DNA of 64,000 nt, taken from contig JAJOZX010005517.1 of assembly GCA_023014485.1 (NCBI GenBank), forward strand, positions 38,501 through 102,500, in the 5' to 3' direction. Numbering within the stretch: position 1 is the stretch's first letter; every line of letters starts with the position of its first letter. This DNA comes from Bathynomus jamesi. Its lineage: Eukaryota; Arthropoda; Malacostraca; Isopoda; Cirolanidae. A program made the position numbers and the translations under genes. This document shows, one piece after another, positions 23,362 through 38,300 of this stretch. The notes under the pieces were generated by a model that saw only the letters and a list, made by a program, of their open reading frames with translations, was not told where the DNA came from and made no database searches.

Positions 23362-26300
23362 ATTGGTTCACATATATTTGTTAATTTTAAAGCTTTTTCA
23401 ATGCTCCTCATCTGTTTCTGGCTGTATCTAATACTTTCAGATTCGTTTTGACGAGAGTTTAAAACTTTATGTATTCTGATTTGCTGATATTTGTCTGACG
23501 CTAAAGAGGGCACATGTCTAATTGGTTTCCTCGTGGGTGTGAATTTTGGACTCTTCCCATTGGCTCATATTTGGGTGTGGCTAAACATTGGATATTCTAA
23601 TTGATTCGCATGTGGGTGTGTATATGTTAATCTCTTGATTGGTCTTCATTTAGCTGTGTTTATGTAGAAACAATTGGATTAGATCACACACATTTGTTAA
23701 TTTTAGAGCCTTTTTTATGCTCCCCATCTGTCTCTATCTGTATCCAATACATTCTGATTCGTTTTGACAAGAGTGTGAAACATCATGTATTCCGATTGGC
23801 TGATGTTTGTCTGAGGCTAACTAAAGGACATATGTAATTGATTGTCATGTTGGTGTGAATTTTGGGACCTTCTTATTGGTTTATATTTGGGTGTGGCTAA
23901 ACTTTCGATATTCTAATTGGTTCACATATATTTGTTAATTTTAAAGCTTTTTCAATGCTCCTCATCTGTTTCTGGCTGTATCTAATACATTCGGATTCGT
24001 TTTGAAGAGAGTGTGAAACTTTATGTATTCTGATTGGCTGATATTGTCTGACGCTAACGAAGGCACATGTCTAATTGGTTTTCAAGTGGGTTGAATTTGG
24101 ACCCTTCCCATTGGCTCATATTTGGGTGTGGCTAAACATTGGATATTCTAATTCATTCGCTGTGGGTGTGAAATTTGGGACCTTCTTATTGGTTCTTATT
24201 TGGGTGTGGCTAAACTTTCGATATTCTAATTGGTTCACATATATTTGTTAATTTTAAAGCTTTTTCAATGCTCCTCATCTGTTTCTGGCTGTATCTAATA
24301 CATTCGGATTCGTTTTGACGAGAGTGTGAAACTTTATGTATTCTGATTGGCTGATATTTGTCTGACGCTAACGAGGGCACATGTCTAATTGGTTTTCAAG
24401 TGGGTGTGAATTTTGGACCCTTCCCATTGGCTCATATTTGGGTGTGGCTGAACATTGGATATTCTAATTCATTCTCATGTGGGTGTGTGTATGTTAATCT
24501 CTTGATTGGTCTTCATTTAGGTGTGTTTATATAGAAACAATTGGATTCGTTCACACATATTTGTTAATTTTAGATCCTTTTTTATGCTCCCCATCTCTCT
24601 CTTGCTGTATCCAATACATTCGGACTCGTTTTGACAAGAGTGTGAAACTTCATGTATTCCAATTGGCTGATGTTTGTCTGACGCTAACTAAAGGACATAT
24701 CTAATTAATTCTTATGTGGGTGTGAATTTTGGGACCTTCTTATTGGTTCATATTTGGTTGTGGCTAAACTTTCGATATTCTAATTGGTTCACATATATTT
24801 GTTAATTTTAAAGCCTTTTCAATGCTCCTCATCTGTTCTGGCTGTATCTAATACATTCGGATTCGTTTTACCGAGAGTGTGAAACTTTATGTATTCTGAT
24901 TGGGTGACATTTGTCTGAAGCTAACGAAGGCGTCTAATTGGTTTTCACGTGGGTGTGAATTTTGGACTCTTCCCATTGGCTCATATTTGGGTGTGGCTAA
25001 ACATTGGACATTCTAATTGATTCGCATGTGGGTGTGTATATGTTAATCTCTTGATTGGGCTTCATTTAGGTGTGTTTATGTAGAAAAAATTGGATTAGTT
25101 CACACATATTTGTTAATTTTAGAGCCTTTTTTATGCTCCCCATCTGTCTCTGGCTGCATCCAATACATCCGGATTCGTTTTGACGAGAGTGTGAAACTTC
25201 ATGTATTCCGATTGGCTGAAGTTTGTCTGACGCTAACTAAAGGACATATCTAGTTGATTCTCATGTGGGTGTGAATTTTGGGACCTTCTTATTGGTTCAT
25301 ATTTGGGTGTGGCTAAACTTTCGATATTCTAATTGGCTCACATATATTTATTAATTTTAAAGCTTTTTCAATGCTCCCCATCTGTCTCTGGCTGTATCCA
25401 ATACATTCGGATTCGTTTTGACGAGAGTGTGAAACTTCATGTATTCCGATTGACTGATGTTTGTCTGACGCTAACTAAAGGACATATCTAATTGATTCTC
25501 ATGTGGGTGTGAATTTTGGGACCTTCTTATTGGTTCATATTTGGGTGAGGCTAAACTTTCGATATTCTAATTGGTTCACATATATTTGTTAATTTTAAAG
25601 CTTTTTCAATGCTCCTCATCTGTTTCTGGCTGCATGTAATACTTTCGGATTCGTTTTGACGAGTGTGAAACTTTATGTATTCTGATTGGCTGATATTTGT
25701 CTGACGCTAACGAAGTCACATGGCTAATTGGTTTTCACGTTGGTGTGAATTTTGAACCCTTCCCATTGGCTCATATTTGGGTGTGGCTAAACATTGGATA
25801 TTCTAATTGATTCGCATGTGGGTGTATATGTTAATCTCTTGATTGGTCTTCATTTAGGTGTGTATATGTTAATCTCTTGATTGGTCTTCATTTAGTTTTG
25901 TTTATATAGAAACATTTGGATTAGTTCACACATATTTGTTAATTTTAGAGCCTTTTTAATGCTCCCCATCTCTCTCTGGCTGTATCCAATACATTCGGAT
26001 TCGTTTTGACAAGAGTGTGAAACTTCATGTATTCCGATTGGCTGATGTTTGTCTGATGCTAACTAAAGGACATATCTAATTGATTCTCATGTGGGTGTGA
26101 ATTTTAGGACCTTTTATTGTTTCATATTTGGGTGTGGCTAAACTTTCGATATTTTAATTGGTTCACCTGTATTTGTTAATTTTAAAGCTTTTTCAATGCT
26201 CCTCATCTGTTTCTGGCTGTATCTAATACATTCGGATTCGTTTTGACGGAAGTGTGAAACTTTATGTATTCTGATTGGCTGATATTTGTTTAACGCTAAC

Positions 26301-29300
26301 GAGGGCACATGTCTAATTGGTTTTCACGTGGGTGTGAATTTTGGACCCTTCCCATTGGCTCATATTTGGGTGTGGCTAAACATTGGATATTCTAATTCAT
26401 TCGCATGTGGGTGTGTATGTTAATCTCTTGATTGGTCTTCATTTTGGTGTTTATATAAAACAATTAGATTAGTTCACACATATTTGTTAATTTTAGAGCC
26501 TTTTTTATGCTCCCCATCTCTCTCTTGCTGTATCCAATACATTCGGATTCGTTTTGAGAGTGTGAAACTTCATGTATTCCGATTGGCTGAAGTTTGTCTG
26601 ACGCTAACTAAAGGACATATCTAATTGATTCTCATGTGGGTGTGAATTTTGGGACCTTCTTATTGGTTCATATTTGGGTGTGGCTAAACTTTCGATAATC
26701 TAATTAGTTCACATATATTTGTTAATTTAAAGCTTTTTCAATGCTCGTCATCTGTTTCTGGCTGTATCTAATACATTCGGAATCGTTTTGACGAGAGTGT
26801 CAAACTTTATGTATTCTGATTGGCTGATATTTGTCTGACGCTAACGAAGTCACATGGCTAATTGGTTTTCAAGTGGGTGTGAATTTTGAACCCTTCCCAT
26901 TGGCTCATATTTGGGTGTGGCTAAACATTGGATATTCTAATTGATTCGCATGTGGGTGTGTACATGTTAATCTCTTGATTGGTCTTCATTTAGGTGTGTA
27001 TATCTTAATCTCTTGATTGGTCTTCATTTAGTTGTGTTTATATAGAAACAATTGGATTAGTTCACACATATTTGTTAATTTTAGAGCCTTTTTAATGCTC
27101 CCCATCTGTCTCTTGCTGTATCAAATACATTCTGATTCGTTTTGACAAGAGTGTGAAACTTCATGTATTCCGATTGGCTGATGTTTGTCTGACGCTAACT
27201 AAAGGACATATCTAATTGATTCTTATGTGGGTGTGAAATTTGGGACCTTCTTATTGGTTCCTATTTGGGTGTGGCTAAACTTTCGATATTCTAATTGGTT
27301 CACATATATTTGTTAATTTTAAAGCTTTTTCAATGCTCCTCATCTGTTTCTGGCTGTATCTAATACTTTCAGATTCGTTTTGACGAGAGTGTGAAACTTT
27401 ATGTATTCTGATTGGCTGATATTTGTCTGACGCTAACGAGGCACATGTCTAATTGGTTTTCCTCGTGGGTGTGAATTTTGGACCCTTCCCATTGGTCATA
27501 TTTGGGTGTGGCTAAACATTGGATATTCTAATTGATTCGATGTGGGTGTGTATATGTTAATCTCTTGATTGTCTTCATTTAGGTGTGTTTATGTAGAAAC
27601 AATTGGATTAGTCACACATATTGTTAATTTTAGAGCCTTTTTATGCTCCCCATCTGTCTCTGGCTGTATCCAATACATTCGATTCGTTTTGACAAGAGTG
27701 TGAAACTTCATGTATTCCGATTGGCTGATGTTTGTCTGACGCTAACTAAAGGACATATCTAATTGATTCTCATGTGGTGTGAATTTTGGGACCTTCTTAT
27801 TGGTTTATATTTGGTGTGGCTAAACTTTCGATATTCTAATTGGTTCACATATATTTGTTAATTTTAAAGCTTTTTCAATGCTCCTCATCTGTTTCTGGCT
27901 GTATCTAATACATTCGGATTCGTTTTACCGAGAGTGTGAAACTTTATGTATTCTGATTGGCTGACATTTGTCTGAAGCTAACGAAGGCGTCTAATTGGTT
28001 TTCACGTGGGTGTGAATTTTGGACCTTCCCATTGGCTCATATTTGGGTGTGGCTAAACATTGGATATTCTAATTGATTCGCATGTGGGTGTGTATATGTT
28101 AATCTCTTGATTGGCTTCATTTAGGTGTGTTTATGTAGAAACAATTGGATTAGTTCACACATATTTGTTAATTTTAGAGCCTTTTTAATGCTCCCCATCT
28201 GTCTCTTGCTGTATCCAATACATTCTGATTCGTTTTGACAAGAGTGTGAAACTTCATGTATTCCGATTGGCTGATGTTTGTCTGACGCTAACTAAAGGAC
28301 ATATCTAATTGATTCTCATGTGGGTGTGAAATTTGGGACCTTCTTATTGGTTCTTATTTGGGTGTGGCTAAACTTTCGATATTCTAATTGGTTCACATAT
28401 ATTTGTTAATTTTAAAGCTTTTTCAATGCTCCTCATCTGTTTCTGGCTGTATCTAATACATTCGGATTCGTTTTACCGAGAGTGTGAAACTTTATGTATT
28501 CTGATTGGCTGACATTTGTCTGAAGCTAACGAAGGCGTCTAATTGGTTTTCACGTGGGTGTGAATTTTGGACTCTTCCCATTGGCTCATATTTGGGTGTG
28601 GCTAAACATTGGACATTCTAATTGATTCGCATGTGGGTGTGTATATGTTAATCTCTTGATTGGCTTCATTTAGGTGTGTTTATGTAGAAAAAATTGGATT
28701 AGTTCACACATATTTGTTAATTTTAGAGCCTTTTTTATGCTCCCCATCTGTCTCTGGCTGCATCCAATACATCCGGATTCGTTTTGACGAGAGTGTGAAA
28801 CTTCATGTATTCCGATTGGCTGAAGTTTGTCTGACGCTAACTAAAGGACATATCTAGTTGATTCTCATGTGGGTGTGAATTTTGGGACCTTCTTATTGGT
28901 TCATATTTGGGTGTGGCTAAACTTTCGATATTCTAATTGGCTCACATATATTTATTAATTTTAAAGCTTTTTCAATGCTCCCCATCTGTCTCTGGCTGTA
29001 TCCAATACATTCGGATTCGTTTTGACGAGAGTGTGAAACTTCATGTATTCCGATTGACTGATGTTTGTCTGACGCTAACTAAAGGACATATCTAATTGAT
29101 TCTCATGTGGGTGTGAATTTTGGGACCTTCTTATTGGTTCATATTTGGGTGAGGCTAAACTTTCGATATTCTAATTGGTTCACATATATTTGTTAATTTT
29201 AAAGCTTTTTCAATGCTCCTCATCTGTTTCTGGCTGCATGTAATACTTTCGGATTCGTTTTGACGAGTGTGAAACTTTATGTATTCTGATTGGCTGATAT

Positions 29301-32300
29301 TTGTCTGACGCTAACGAAGTCACATGGCTAATTGGTTTTCACGTGGTGTGAATTTTGAACCCTTCCCATTGGCTCATATTTGGGTGTGGCTAAACATTGG
29401 ATATTCTAATTGATTCGCATGTGGGTGTGTATATGTTAATCTCTTGATTGGTCTTCATTTAGGTGTGTATATGTTAATCTCTTGATTGGTCTTCATTTAG
29501 TTGTGTTTATATAGAAACATTTGGATTAGTTCACACATATTTGTTAATTTTAGAGCCTTTTTAATGCTCCCCATCTGTCTCTGGCTGTATCCAATACATT
29601 CGGATTCGTTTTGACAAGAGTGTGAAACTTCATGTATTCCGATTGGCTGATGTTTGTCTGACGCTAACTAAAGACATATCTAATTGATTCTCATGTGGGT
29701 GTGAATTTTAGGACCTTTTTATTGGTTTCATATTTGGGTGTGGCTAAACTTTCGATATTTAATTGGTTCACCTGTATTTGTTAATTTTAAAGCTTTTTCA
29801 ATGCTCCTCATCTGTTTCTGGCTGTATCTAATACTTTCGGATCGTTTTGACGAGAGTGTGAAACTTTATGTATTCTGATTGGCTGATATTTGTCTGACGC
29901 TAACGAGGGCACATGTCTAATTGGTTTTCACGTGGTGTGAATTTTGGACCCTTCCATTGGCTCATATTTGGGTGTGGCTAAACATTGGATATTCTAATTG
30001 ATTCGCATGTGGGTGTGTATATGTTAATCTCTTGATTGGTCTTCATTTAGGTGTGTTTATTAAAAACAATTGGATTAGTTCACACATATTTGTTAATTTT
30101 AGAGCCTTTTTATGCTCCCCATCTGTCTCTTGCTGTATCCAATACATTCTGATTCGTTTTGACAAGAGTGTGAAACTTCATGTATTCCGATTGGCTGATG
30201 TTTGTCTGACGCTAACTAAAGGACATATCTAATTGATTCTCATGTGGGTGTGAAATTTGGGACCTTCTTATTGGTTCATATTTGGGTGTGGCTAAACTTT
30301 CGATATTCTAATTGGTTCACATATATTTGTTAATTTTAAAGCTTTTTCAATGCTCGTCATCTGTTTCTGGCTGTATCTAATACATTCGGAATCGTTTTGA
30401 CGAGAGTGTCAAACTTTATGTATTCTGATTGGCTGATATTTGTCTGACGCTAACGAAGTCACATGGCTAATTGGTTTTCACGTGGGTGTGAATTTTGACC
30501 CTTCCCATTGGCTCATATTTGGGTGTGGCTAAACATTGGATATTCTAATTGATTCGCATGTGGGTGTGTTCATGTTAATCTCTTGATTGGTCTTCATTTA
30601 GGTGTGTATATGTTAATCTCTTGATTGGTCTTCATTTAGTTGTGTTTATATAGAAACAATTGGATTAGTTCACACATATTTGTTAATTTTAGAGCCTTTT
30701 TAATGCTCCCCATCTGTCTCTGGCTGTATCCAATACATTCGGATTCGTTTTGACAAGAGTGTGAAACTTCATGTATTCCGATTGGCTGATGTTTGTCTGA
30801 CGCTAACTAAAGGACATATCTAATTGATTCTCATGTGGGTGTGAATTTGGGACCTTCTTATTGGTTCATATTTGGGTGTGGCTAAACTTTCGATATTCTA
30901 ATTGGTTCACATATATTGTTAATTTTAAAGCTTTTTCAATGCTCCTCATCTGTTTCTGGCTGTATCTAATACTTTCGGATTCGTTTTGACGAGAGTGTGA
31001 AACTTTATGTATTCTGATTGGCTGATATTTGTCTGACGCTAACGAGGGCACATGTCTAATTGGTTTTCACGTGGGTGTGAATTTTGGACCCTTCCCATTG
31101 GCTCATATTTGGGTGTGGCTAAACATTGGATATTCTAATTGATTCGCATGTGGGTGTGTATATGTTAATCTCTTGATTGGTCTTCATTTAGTGTGTTTAT
31201 GTAGAAACAATTGGATTAGATCACACACATTTGTTAATTTTAGAGCCTTTTTATGCTCCCCATCTGTCTTCTGTATCCAATACATTCTGATTCGTTTTGA
31301 CAAGAGTGTGAAACTTCATGTATTCCGATTGGCTGATGTTTGTCTGGCTAACTAAAGGACATATCTAATTGATTCTCATGTGGTGTGAATTTTGGGACCT
31401 TCTTATTGGTTTATATTTGGGTGTGGCTAAACTTTCGATATTCTAATTGGTTCACATATATTTGTTAATTTTAAAGCTTTTTCAATGCTCCTCATCTGTT
31501 TCTGGCTGTATCTAATACATTCGGATTCGTTTTACCGAGAGTGTGAAACTTTATGTATTCTGATTGGCTGACATTTGTCTGAAGCTAACGAAGGCGTCTA
31601 ATTGGTTTTCACGTGGGTGTGAATTTTGGACTCTTCCCATTGGCTCATATTTGGGTGTGGCTAAACATTGGACATTCTAATTGATTCGCATGTGGGTGTG
31701 TATATGTTAATCTCTTGATTGGCTTCATTTAGGTGTGTTTATGTAGAAACAATTGGATTAGTTCACACATATTTGTTAATTTTAGAGCCTTTTTATGCTC
31801 CCCATCTGTCTCTGCTGTATCCAATACATTCTGATTCGTTTTGACAAGAGTGTGAAACTTCATGTATTCCGATTGGCTGATGTTTGTCTGACGCTAACTA
31901 AAGGACATATCTAATTGATTCTCATGTGGGTGTGATTTTGGGACCTTCTTATTGGTTCTTATTTGGGTGTGGCTAAACTTTCGATATTCTAATTGGTTCA
32001 CATATATTTGTTAATTTTAAAGCTTTTTCAATGCTCCTCATCTGTTTCTGGCTGTATCTAATACATTCGGATTCGTTTTACGAGAGTGTGAAACTTTATG
32101 TATTCTGATTGGCTGATATTTGTCTGAGCTAACGAAGGGTCTAATTGGTTTTCACGTGGGTGTGAATTTTGGACTCTTCCCATTGGCTCATATTTGGGTG
32201 TGGCTAAACATTGGATTCTAATTGATTCGCATGTGGGTGTGTATATGTTAATCTCTTGATTGGTCTTCATTTAGTGTGTATATGTTAATCTCTTGATTGG

Positions 32301-35300
32301 TCTTCATTTAGGTGTGTTTATATAGAAACAATTGGATTAGTTCACACATATTTGTTAATTTTAGAGCCTTTTTAATGCTCCCCATCTGTCTCTGGCTGTA
32401 TCCAATACATTTGATTCGTTTTGACAAGAGTGTGAAACTTCATGTATTCCGATTGGCTGATTTGTCTGACGCTAACTAAAGGACATATCTAATTGATTCT
32501 CATGTGGGTGTGAATTTTGGGACCTTCTTATTGGTTCTATTTGGGTGTGGCTAAACTTTCGATATTCTAATTGGTTCACATATATTTGTTAATTTTAAAG
32601 CTTTTCAATGCTCCTCATCTGTTTCTGGCTGTATCTAATACATTCGGATTCGTTTTGACGAGAGTGTGAAACTTTATGTATTCTGATGGCTGACATTTGT
32701 CTGACGCTAACGAGGGCACATGTCTAATTGGTTTTCACGTGGGTGTGAATTTTGGACTCTTCCCATTGGCTCATATTTGGGTGTGGCTAAACATTGGATA
32801 TTCTAATTGATTCGCATGTGGGTGTGTATATGTTAATCTCTTGATTGGCTTCATTTAGGTGTGTTTATGTAGAAACAATTGGATTAGATCACACACATTT
32901 GTTAATTTTAGAGCCTTTTTTATGCTCCCCATCTGTCTCTATCTGTATCCAATACATTTGATTCGTTTTGACAAGAGTGTGAAACATCATGTATTCCGAT
33001 TGGCTGAGTTTGTCTGACTAACTAAAGGACATATGTAATTGATTGTCATGTGGTGTGAATTTTGGGACCTTCTTATTGGTTTATATTTGGGTGTGGCTAA
33101 ACTTTCGATATTCTAATTAGTTCACATATATTTGTTAATTTTAAAGCTTTTTCAATGCTCCTCATCTGTTTCTGGCTGTATCTAATACATTCGGATTCGT
33201 TTTGAAGAGAGTGTGAAACTTTATGTATTCTGATTGGCTGATATTTGTCTGACGCTAACGAAGGCACATGTCTAATTGGTTTTCAAGTGGGTGTGAATTT
33301 TGGACCCTTCCCATTGGCTCATATTTGGGTGTGGCTAAACATTGGATATTCTAATTCATTCGCATGTGGGTGTGAAATTTGGGACCTTCTTATTGGTTCT
33401 TATTTGGGTGTGGCTAAACTTTCGATATTCTAATTGGTTCACCTGTATTTGTTAATATTAAAGCTTTTTCAATGCTCCTCATCTGTTTCTGGCTGTATGT
33501 AATACTTTCGGATTCGTTTTGACGAGAGTGTGAAACTTTATGTATTCTGATTGGCTGATATTTGTCTGACGCTAACTAGGGCACATGTCTAATTGGTTTT
33601 CACGTGGGTGTGAATTTTGGACCCTTCCCATTGGCTCATATTTGGGTGTGGCTAAACATTGGTATTCTAATTGATTCGCATGTGTGGGTGTGTATAGTTA
33701 ATCTCTTGATTGGTCTTCATTTAGGTGTGTTTATATAGAAACAATTGGATTAGTTCACACATATTTGTTAATTTTAGAGCCTTTTTAATGCTCCCATCTG
33801 TCTCTTGCTATATCCAATACATTCTGATTCGTTTTGACTAGAGTGTGAAACTTCATGTATTCCGATTGGCTGATGTTTGTCTGACGCTAACTAAAGGACA
33901 TATCTAATTGATTCTCATGTGGGTGTGAAATTTGGGACCTTCTTATTGGTTCATATTTGGGTGTGGCTAAACTTTCGATATTCTAATTGGTTCACATAGA
34001 TTTTAATTTTAAAGCTTTTTCAATGCTCGTCATCTGTTTCTGGCTGTATCTAATACATTCGGAATCGTTTTGACGAGAGTGTCAAACTTTATGTATTTGA
34101 TTGGCTGATATTTGTCTGACGCTAAAGAAGTCACAGGCTAATTGGTTTTCACGAGGGTGTGAATTTTGAACCCTTCCCATTGCCTCATATTTGGGTGTGG
34201 CTAAACATTGGATATTCTAATTGATTCGCATGTGGGTGTGTTCATGTTAATCTCTTGATTGGTCTTCATTTAGATGTGTATATCTTAATCTCTTGATTGG
34301 TCTTCATTTAGTGGTTTATATAGAAACAATTGGATTAGTTCACACATGTTTGTTAATTTTAGAGCTTTTTAATGCTCCCCATCTGTCTTGGCTGTATCCA
34401 ATACATTCGGATTCGTTTTGACAGAGTGTGAAACTTCATGTATTCCGATTGGCTGATGTTTGTCTGAAGCTAACTAAAGACATATCTAATTGATTCTCAT
34501 GTGGGTGTGAATTTTGGGACATTCTTATTGGTTCATATTTGGGTGTGGCTAAACTTTCGATATTCTAATTGGTTCACATAATTTTAATTTTAAAGCTTTT
34601 TCAATGCTCTTCATCTGTTTCTGGCTGTATGTAATACTTCGGATTTCGTTTTGACGAGAGTGTGAAACTTTATGTATTCTGATTGGCTGATATTTGTCTG
34701 ACGCTAACGAGGCACATGTTAATGGTTTTCACGTGGGTGTGAATTTTGGACCCTTCCCATTGGCTCATATTTGGGTGTGGCTAAACATTGGATATTCTAA
34801 TTGATTCGCATGTGGGTGTGTATATATTAATCTCTTGATTGGTCTTCATTTAGCTGTGTTTATGTAGAAACAATTGGATTAGATCACACACATTTGTTAA
34901 TTTTAGAGCCTTTTTTATGCTCCCCATCTGTCTCTATCTGTATCCAATACATTCTGATTCGTTTTGTCAAGAGTGTGAAACATCATGTATTCCGATTGGC
35001 TGATGTTTGTCTGAGGCTAACTAAAGGACATATGTAATTGATTGTCATGTTGGTGTGAATTTTGGGGCCTTCTTATTGGTTTATATTTGGGTGTGGCTAA
35101 ACTTTCGATATTCTAATTGGTTCACATATATTTGTTAATTTTAAAGCTTTTTCAATGCTCCTCATCTGTTTCTGGCTGTATCTAATACATTCGGATTCGT
35201 TTTACGAGAGTGTGAAACTTATGTATTCTGATTGGCTGACATTTGTCTGAGCTAACGAGGCGTCTAATTGGTTTTCACGTGGGTGTGAATTTTGGACTCT

Positions 35301-38300
35301 TCCCATTGGCTCATATTTGGGTGTGGCTAAACATTGGACATTCTAATTGATTCGCATGTGGTGTGTATATGTTAATCTCTTGATTGGGCTTCATTTAGGA
35401 GTGTTTATGTAGAAACATTGGATTAGTTCACACATATTTGTTAATTTTAGAGCCTTTTTAATGCTCCCCATCTGTCTCTTGCTGTATCCAATACATTCTG
35501 ATTCGTTTTGACAAGAGTGTGAAACTTCATGTATTCCGATTGGCTGATGTTTGTCTGACGCTAACTAAAGGACATATCTAATTGATTCTCATGTGGGTGT
35601 GAAATTTGGGACCTTCTTATTGGTTCTTATTTGGGTGTGGCTAAACTTTCGATATTCTAATTGGTTCACATATATTTGTTAATTTTAAAGCTTTTTCAAT
35701 GCTCCTCATCTGTTTCTGGCTGTATCTAATACATTCGTATTCGTTTTACCGAGAGTGTGAAACTTTATGTATTCTGATTGGCTGACATTTGTCTGAAGCT
35801 AACGAAGGCGTCTAATTGGTTTTCACGTGGGTGTGAATTTTGGACTCTTCCAATTGCCTCATATTTGGGTGTGGCTAAACATTGGATATTCTAATTGATT
35901 AGCACGTGGGTGTGTATATGTTAATCTCTTGATTGGTCTTCATTTAGTTGTGTATATGTTAATCTCTTGATTGGTCTTCATTTAGGTGTGTTTATATAGA
36001 AACAATTGGATTAGTTCACACATATTTGTTAATTTTAGAGCCTTTTTAATGCTCCCCATCTGTCTCTGGCTGTATCCAATACATTCGGATTCGTTTTGAC
36101 ACGAGTGTGAAACTTCATGTATTCCGATTGGCTGATGTTTGTCTGAGGCTAACTAAAGGACATATGTAATTGATTGTCATGTTGGTGTGAATTTTGGGAC
36201 CTTCTTATTGGTTTATATTTGGGTGTGGCTAAACTTTCGATATTCTAATTGGTTCACCTGTATTTGTTAATATTAAAGCTTTTTCAATGCTCCTCATCTG
36301 TTTCTGGCTGTATGTAATACTTTCGGATTCGTTTTGACGAGAGTGTGAAACTTTATGTATTCTGATTGGCTGATATTTGTCTGACGCTAACGAGGGCACA
36401 TGTCTAATTGGTTTTCACGTGGGTGTGAATTTTGGACCCTTCCCATTGGCTCATATTTGGGTGTGGCTAAACATTGGATATTCTAATTGATTCGCATGTG
36501 GGTGTGTATATGTTAATCTCTTGATTGGTCTTCATTTAGCTGTGTTTATGTAGAAACAATTGGATTAGATCACACACATTTGTTAATTTTAGAGCCTTTT
36601 TTATGCTCCCCATCTGTCTCTATCTGTATCCAATACATTCTGATTCGTTTTGACAAGAGTGTGAAACATCATGTATTCCGATTGGCTGATGTTTGTCTGA
36701 GGCTAACTAAGGACATATGTAATTGATTGTCATGTTGGTGTGAATTTTGGGACCTTCTTATTGGTTTATATTTGGGTGTGGCTAAACTTTCGAATTCTAA
36801 TTGGTTCACATATATTTGTTAATTTTAAAGCTTTTTCAATGCTCCTCATCTGTTTCTGGCTGTATCTAATACATTCGGATTCGTTTTGAAGAGAGTGTGA
36901 AACTTATGTATTCTGATTGGCTGATATTGTCTGACGCTAACGAAGGCACATGTCTAATTGGTTTCAAGTGGGTGTGAATTTTGGACCCTTCCCATTGGCT
37001 AATATTTGGGTGTGGCTAAACATTGGATATTCTAATTCATTCGCATGTGGGTGTGAAATTTGGGACCTTCTTATTGGTTCTTATTTGGGTGTGGCTAAAC
37101 TTTCGATATTCTAATTGGTTCACCTGTATTTGTTAATATTAAAGCTTTTTCAATGCTCCTCATCTGTTTCTGGCTGTATGTAATACTTCGGATTTCGTTT
37201 TGACGAGAGTGTGAAACTTTATGTATTCTATTGGCTGATATTTGTCTGACGCTAACGAGGGCACATGTCTAATTGGTTTTCACGTGGGTGTGAATTTTGG
37301 ACCCTTCCCATTGGCTCATATTTGGGTGTGGCTAAACATTGGTATTCTAATTGATTCGCATGTGGGTGTGTATATGTTAATCTCTTGATTGGTCTTCATT
37401 TAGGTGTGTTTATATAGAAACAATTGGATTAGTTCACACATATTTGTAATTTTAGAGCCTTTTTAATTGCTCCCCATCTGTCTCTGCTGTATCCAATACA
37501 TTCTGATTCGTTTTGACAAGAGTGTGAAACTTCATGTATTCCGATTGGCTGATGTTTGTCTGACGCTAACTAAAGGACATATCTAATTGATTCTCATGTC
37601 GGTGTGAAATTTGGGACCTTCTTATTGGTTCTTATTTGGGTGTGGCTAAACATTGATATTCTAATTGGTTCCAATATATTGTTAATTTTAAAGCTTTTTC
37701 AATGCTCGTCATCTGTTTTGGCTGTATCTAATACATTGGGAATCGTTTTGACGAGAGTGTCAAACTTATGTATTCTGATTGGCTGATATTTGTCTGACGC
37801 TAAAGAAGTCACATGGCTAATTGGTTTTCATGGGTGTGAATTTTGAAACCCTTCCCATTGCCTCATATTTGGGTGTGGCTAAACATTGGATATTCAATTG
37901 ATTCGCACGTGGGTGTGTATATGTTAATCTTGATTGGTCTTCATTTAGGTGTGTATATGTTAATCTCTTGATTGGTCTTCATTTAGGTGTGTTTATATAG
38001 AAACAATTGGATTAGTTCACACATATTGTTAATTTTAGAGCCTTTTTAATGCTCCCATCTGTCTCTGGCTGTATCCAATACATTCAGATTCGTTTTGACA
38101 CGAGTGTGAAACTTCATGTATTCCGATTGGCTGATGTTTGTCTGACGCTAACTAAAGGACATATCTAATTGATTCTCATGTGGGTGTGAATTTTGGGACC
38201 TTCTATTGGTTCATATTTGGGTGTGGCTAAACTTTCGATATCTAATTGGTTCACATATACTTGTTAATTTTAAAGCTTTTTCAATGCTCCTCATCTGTTT

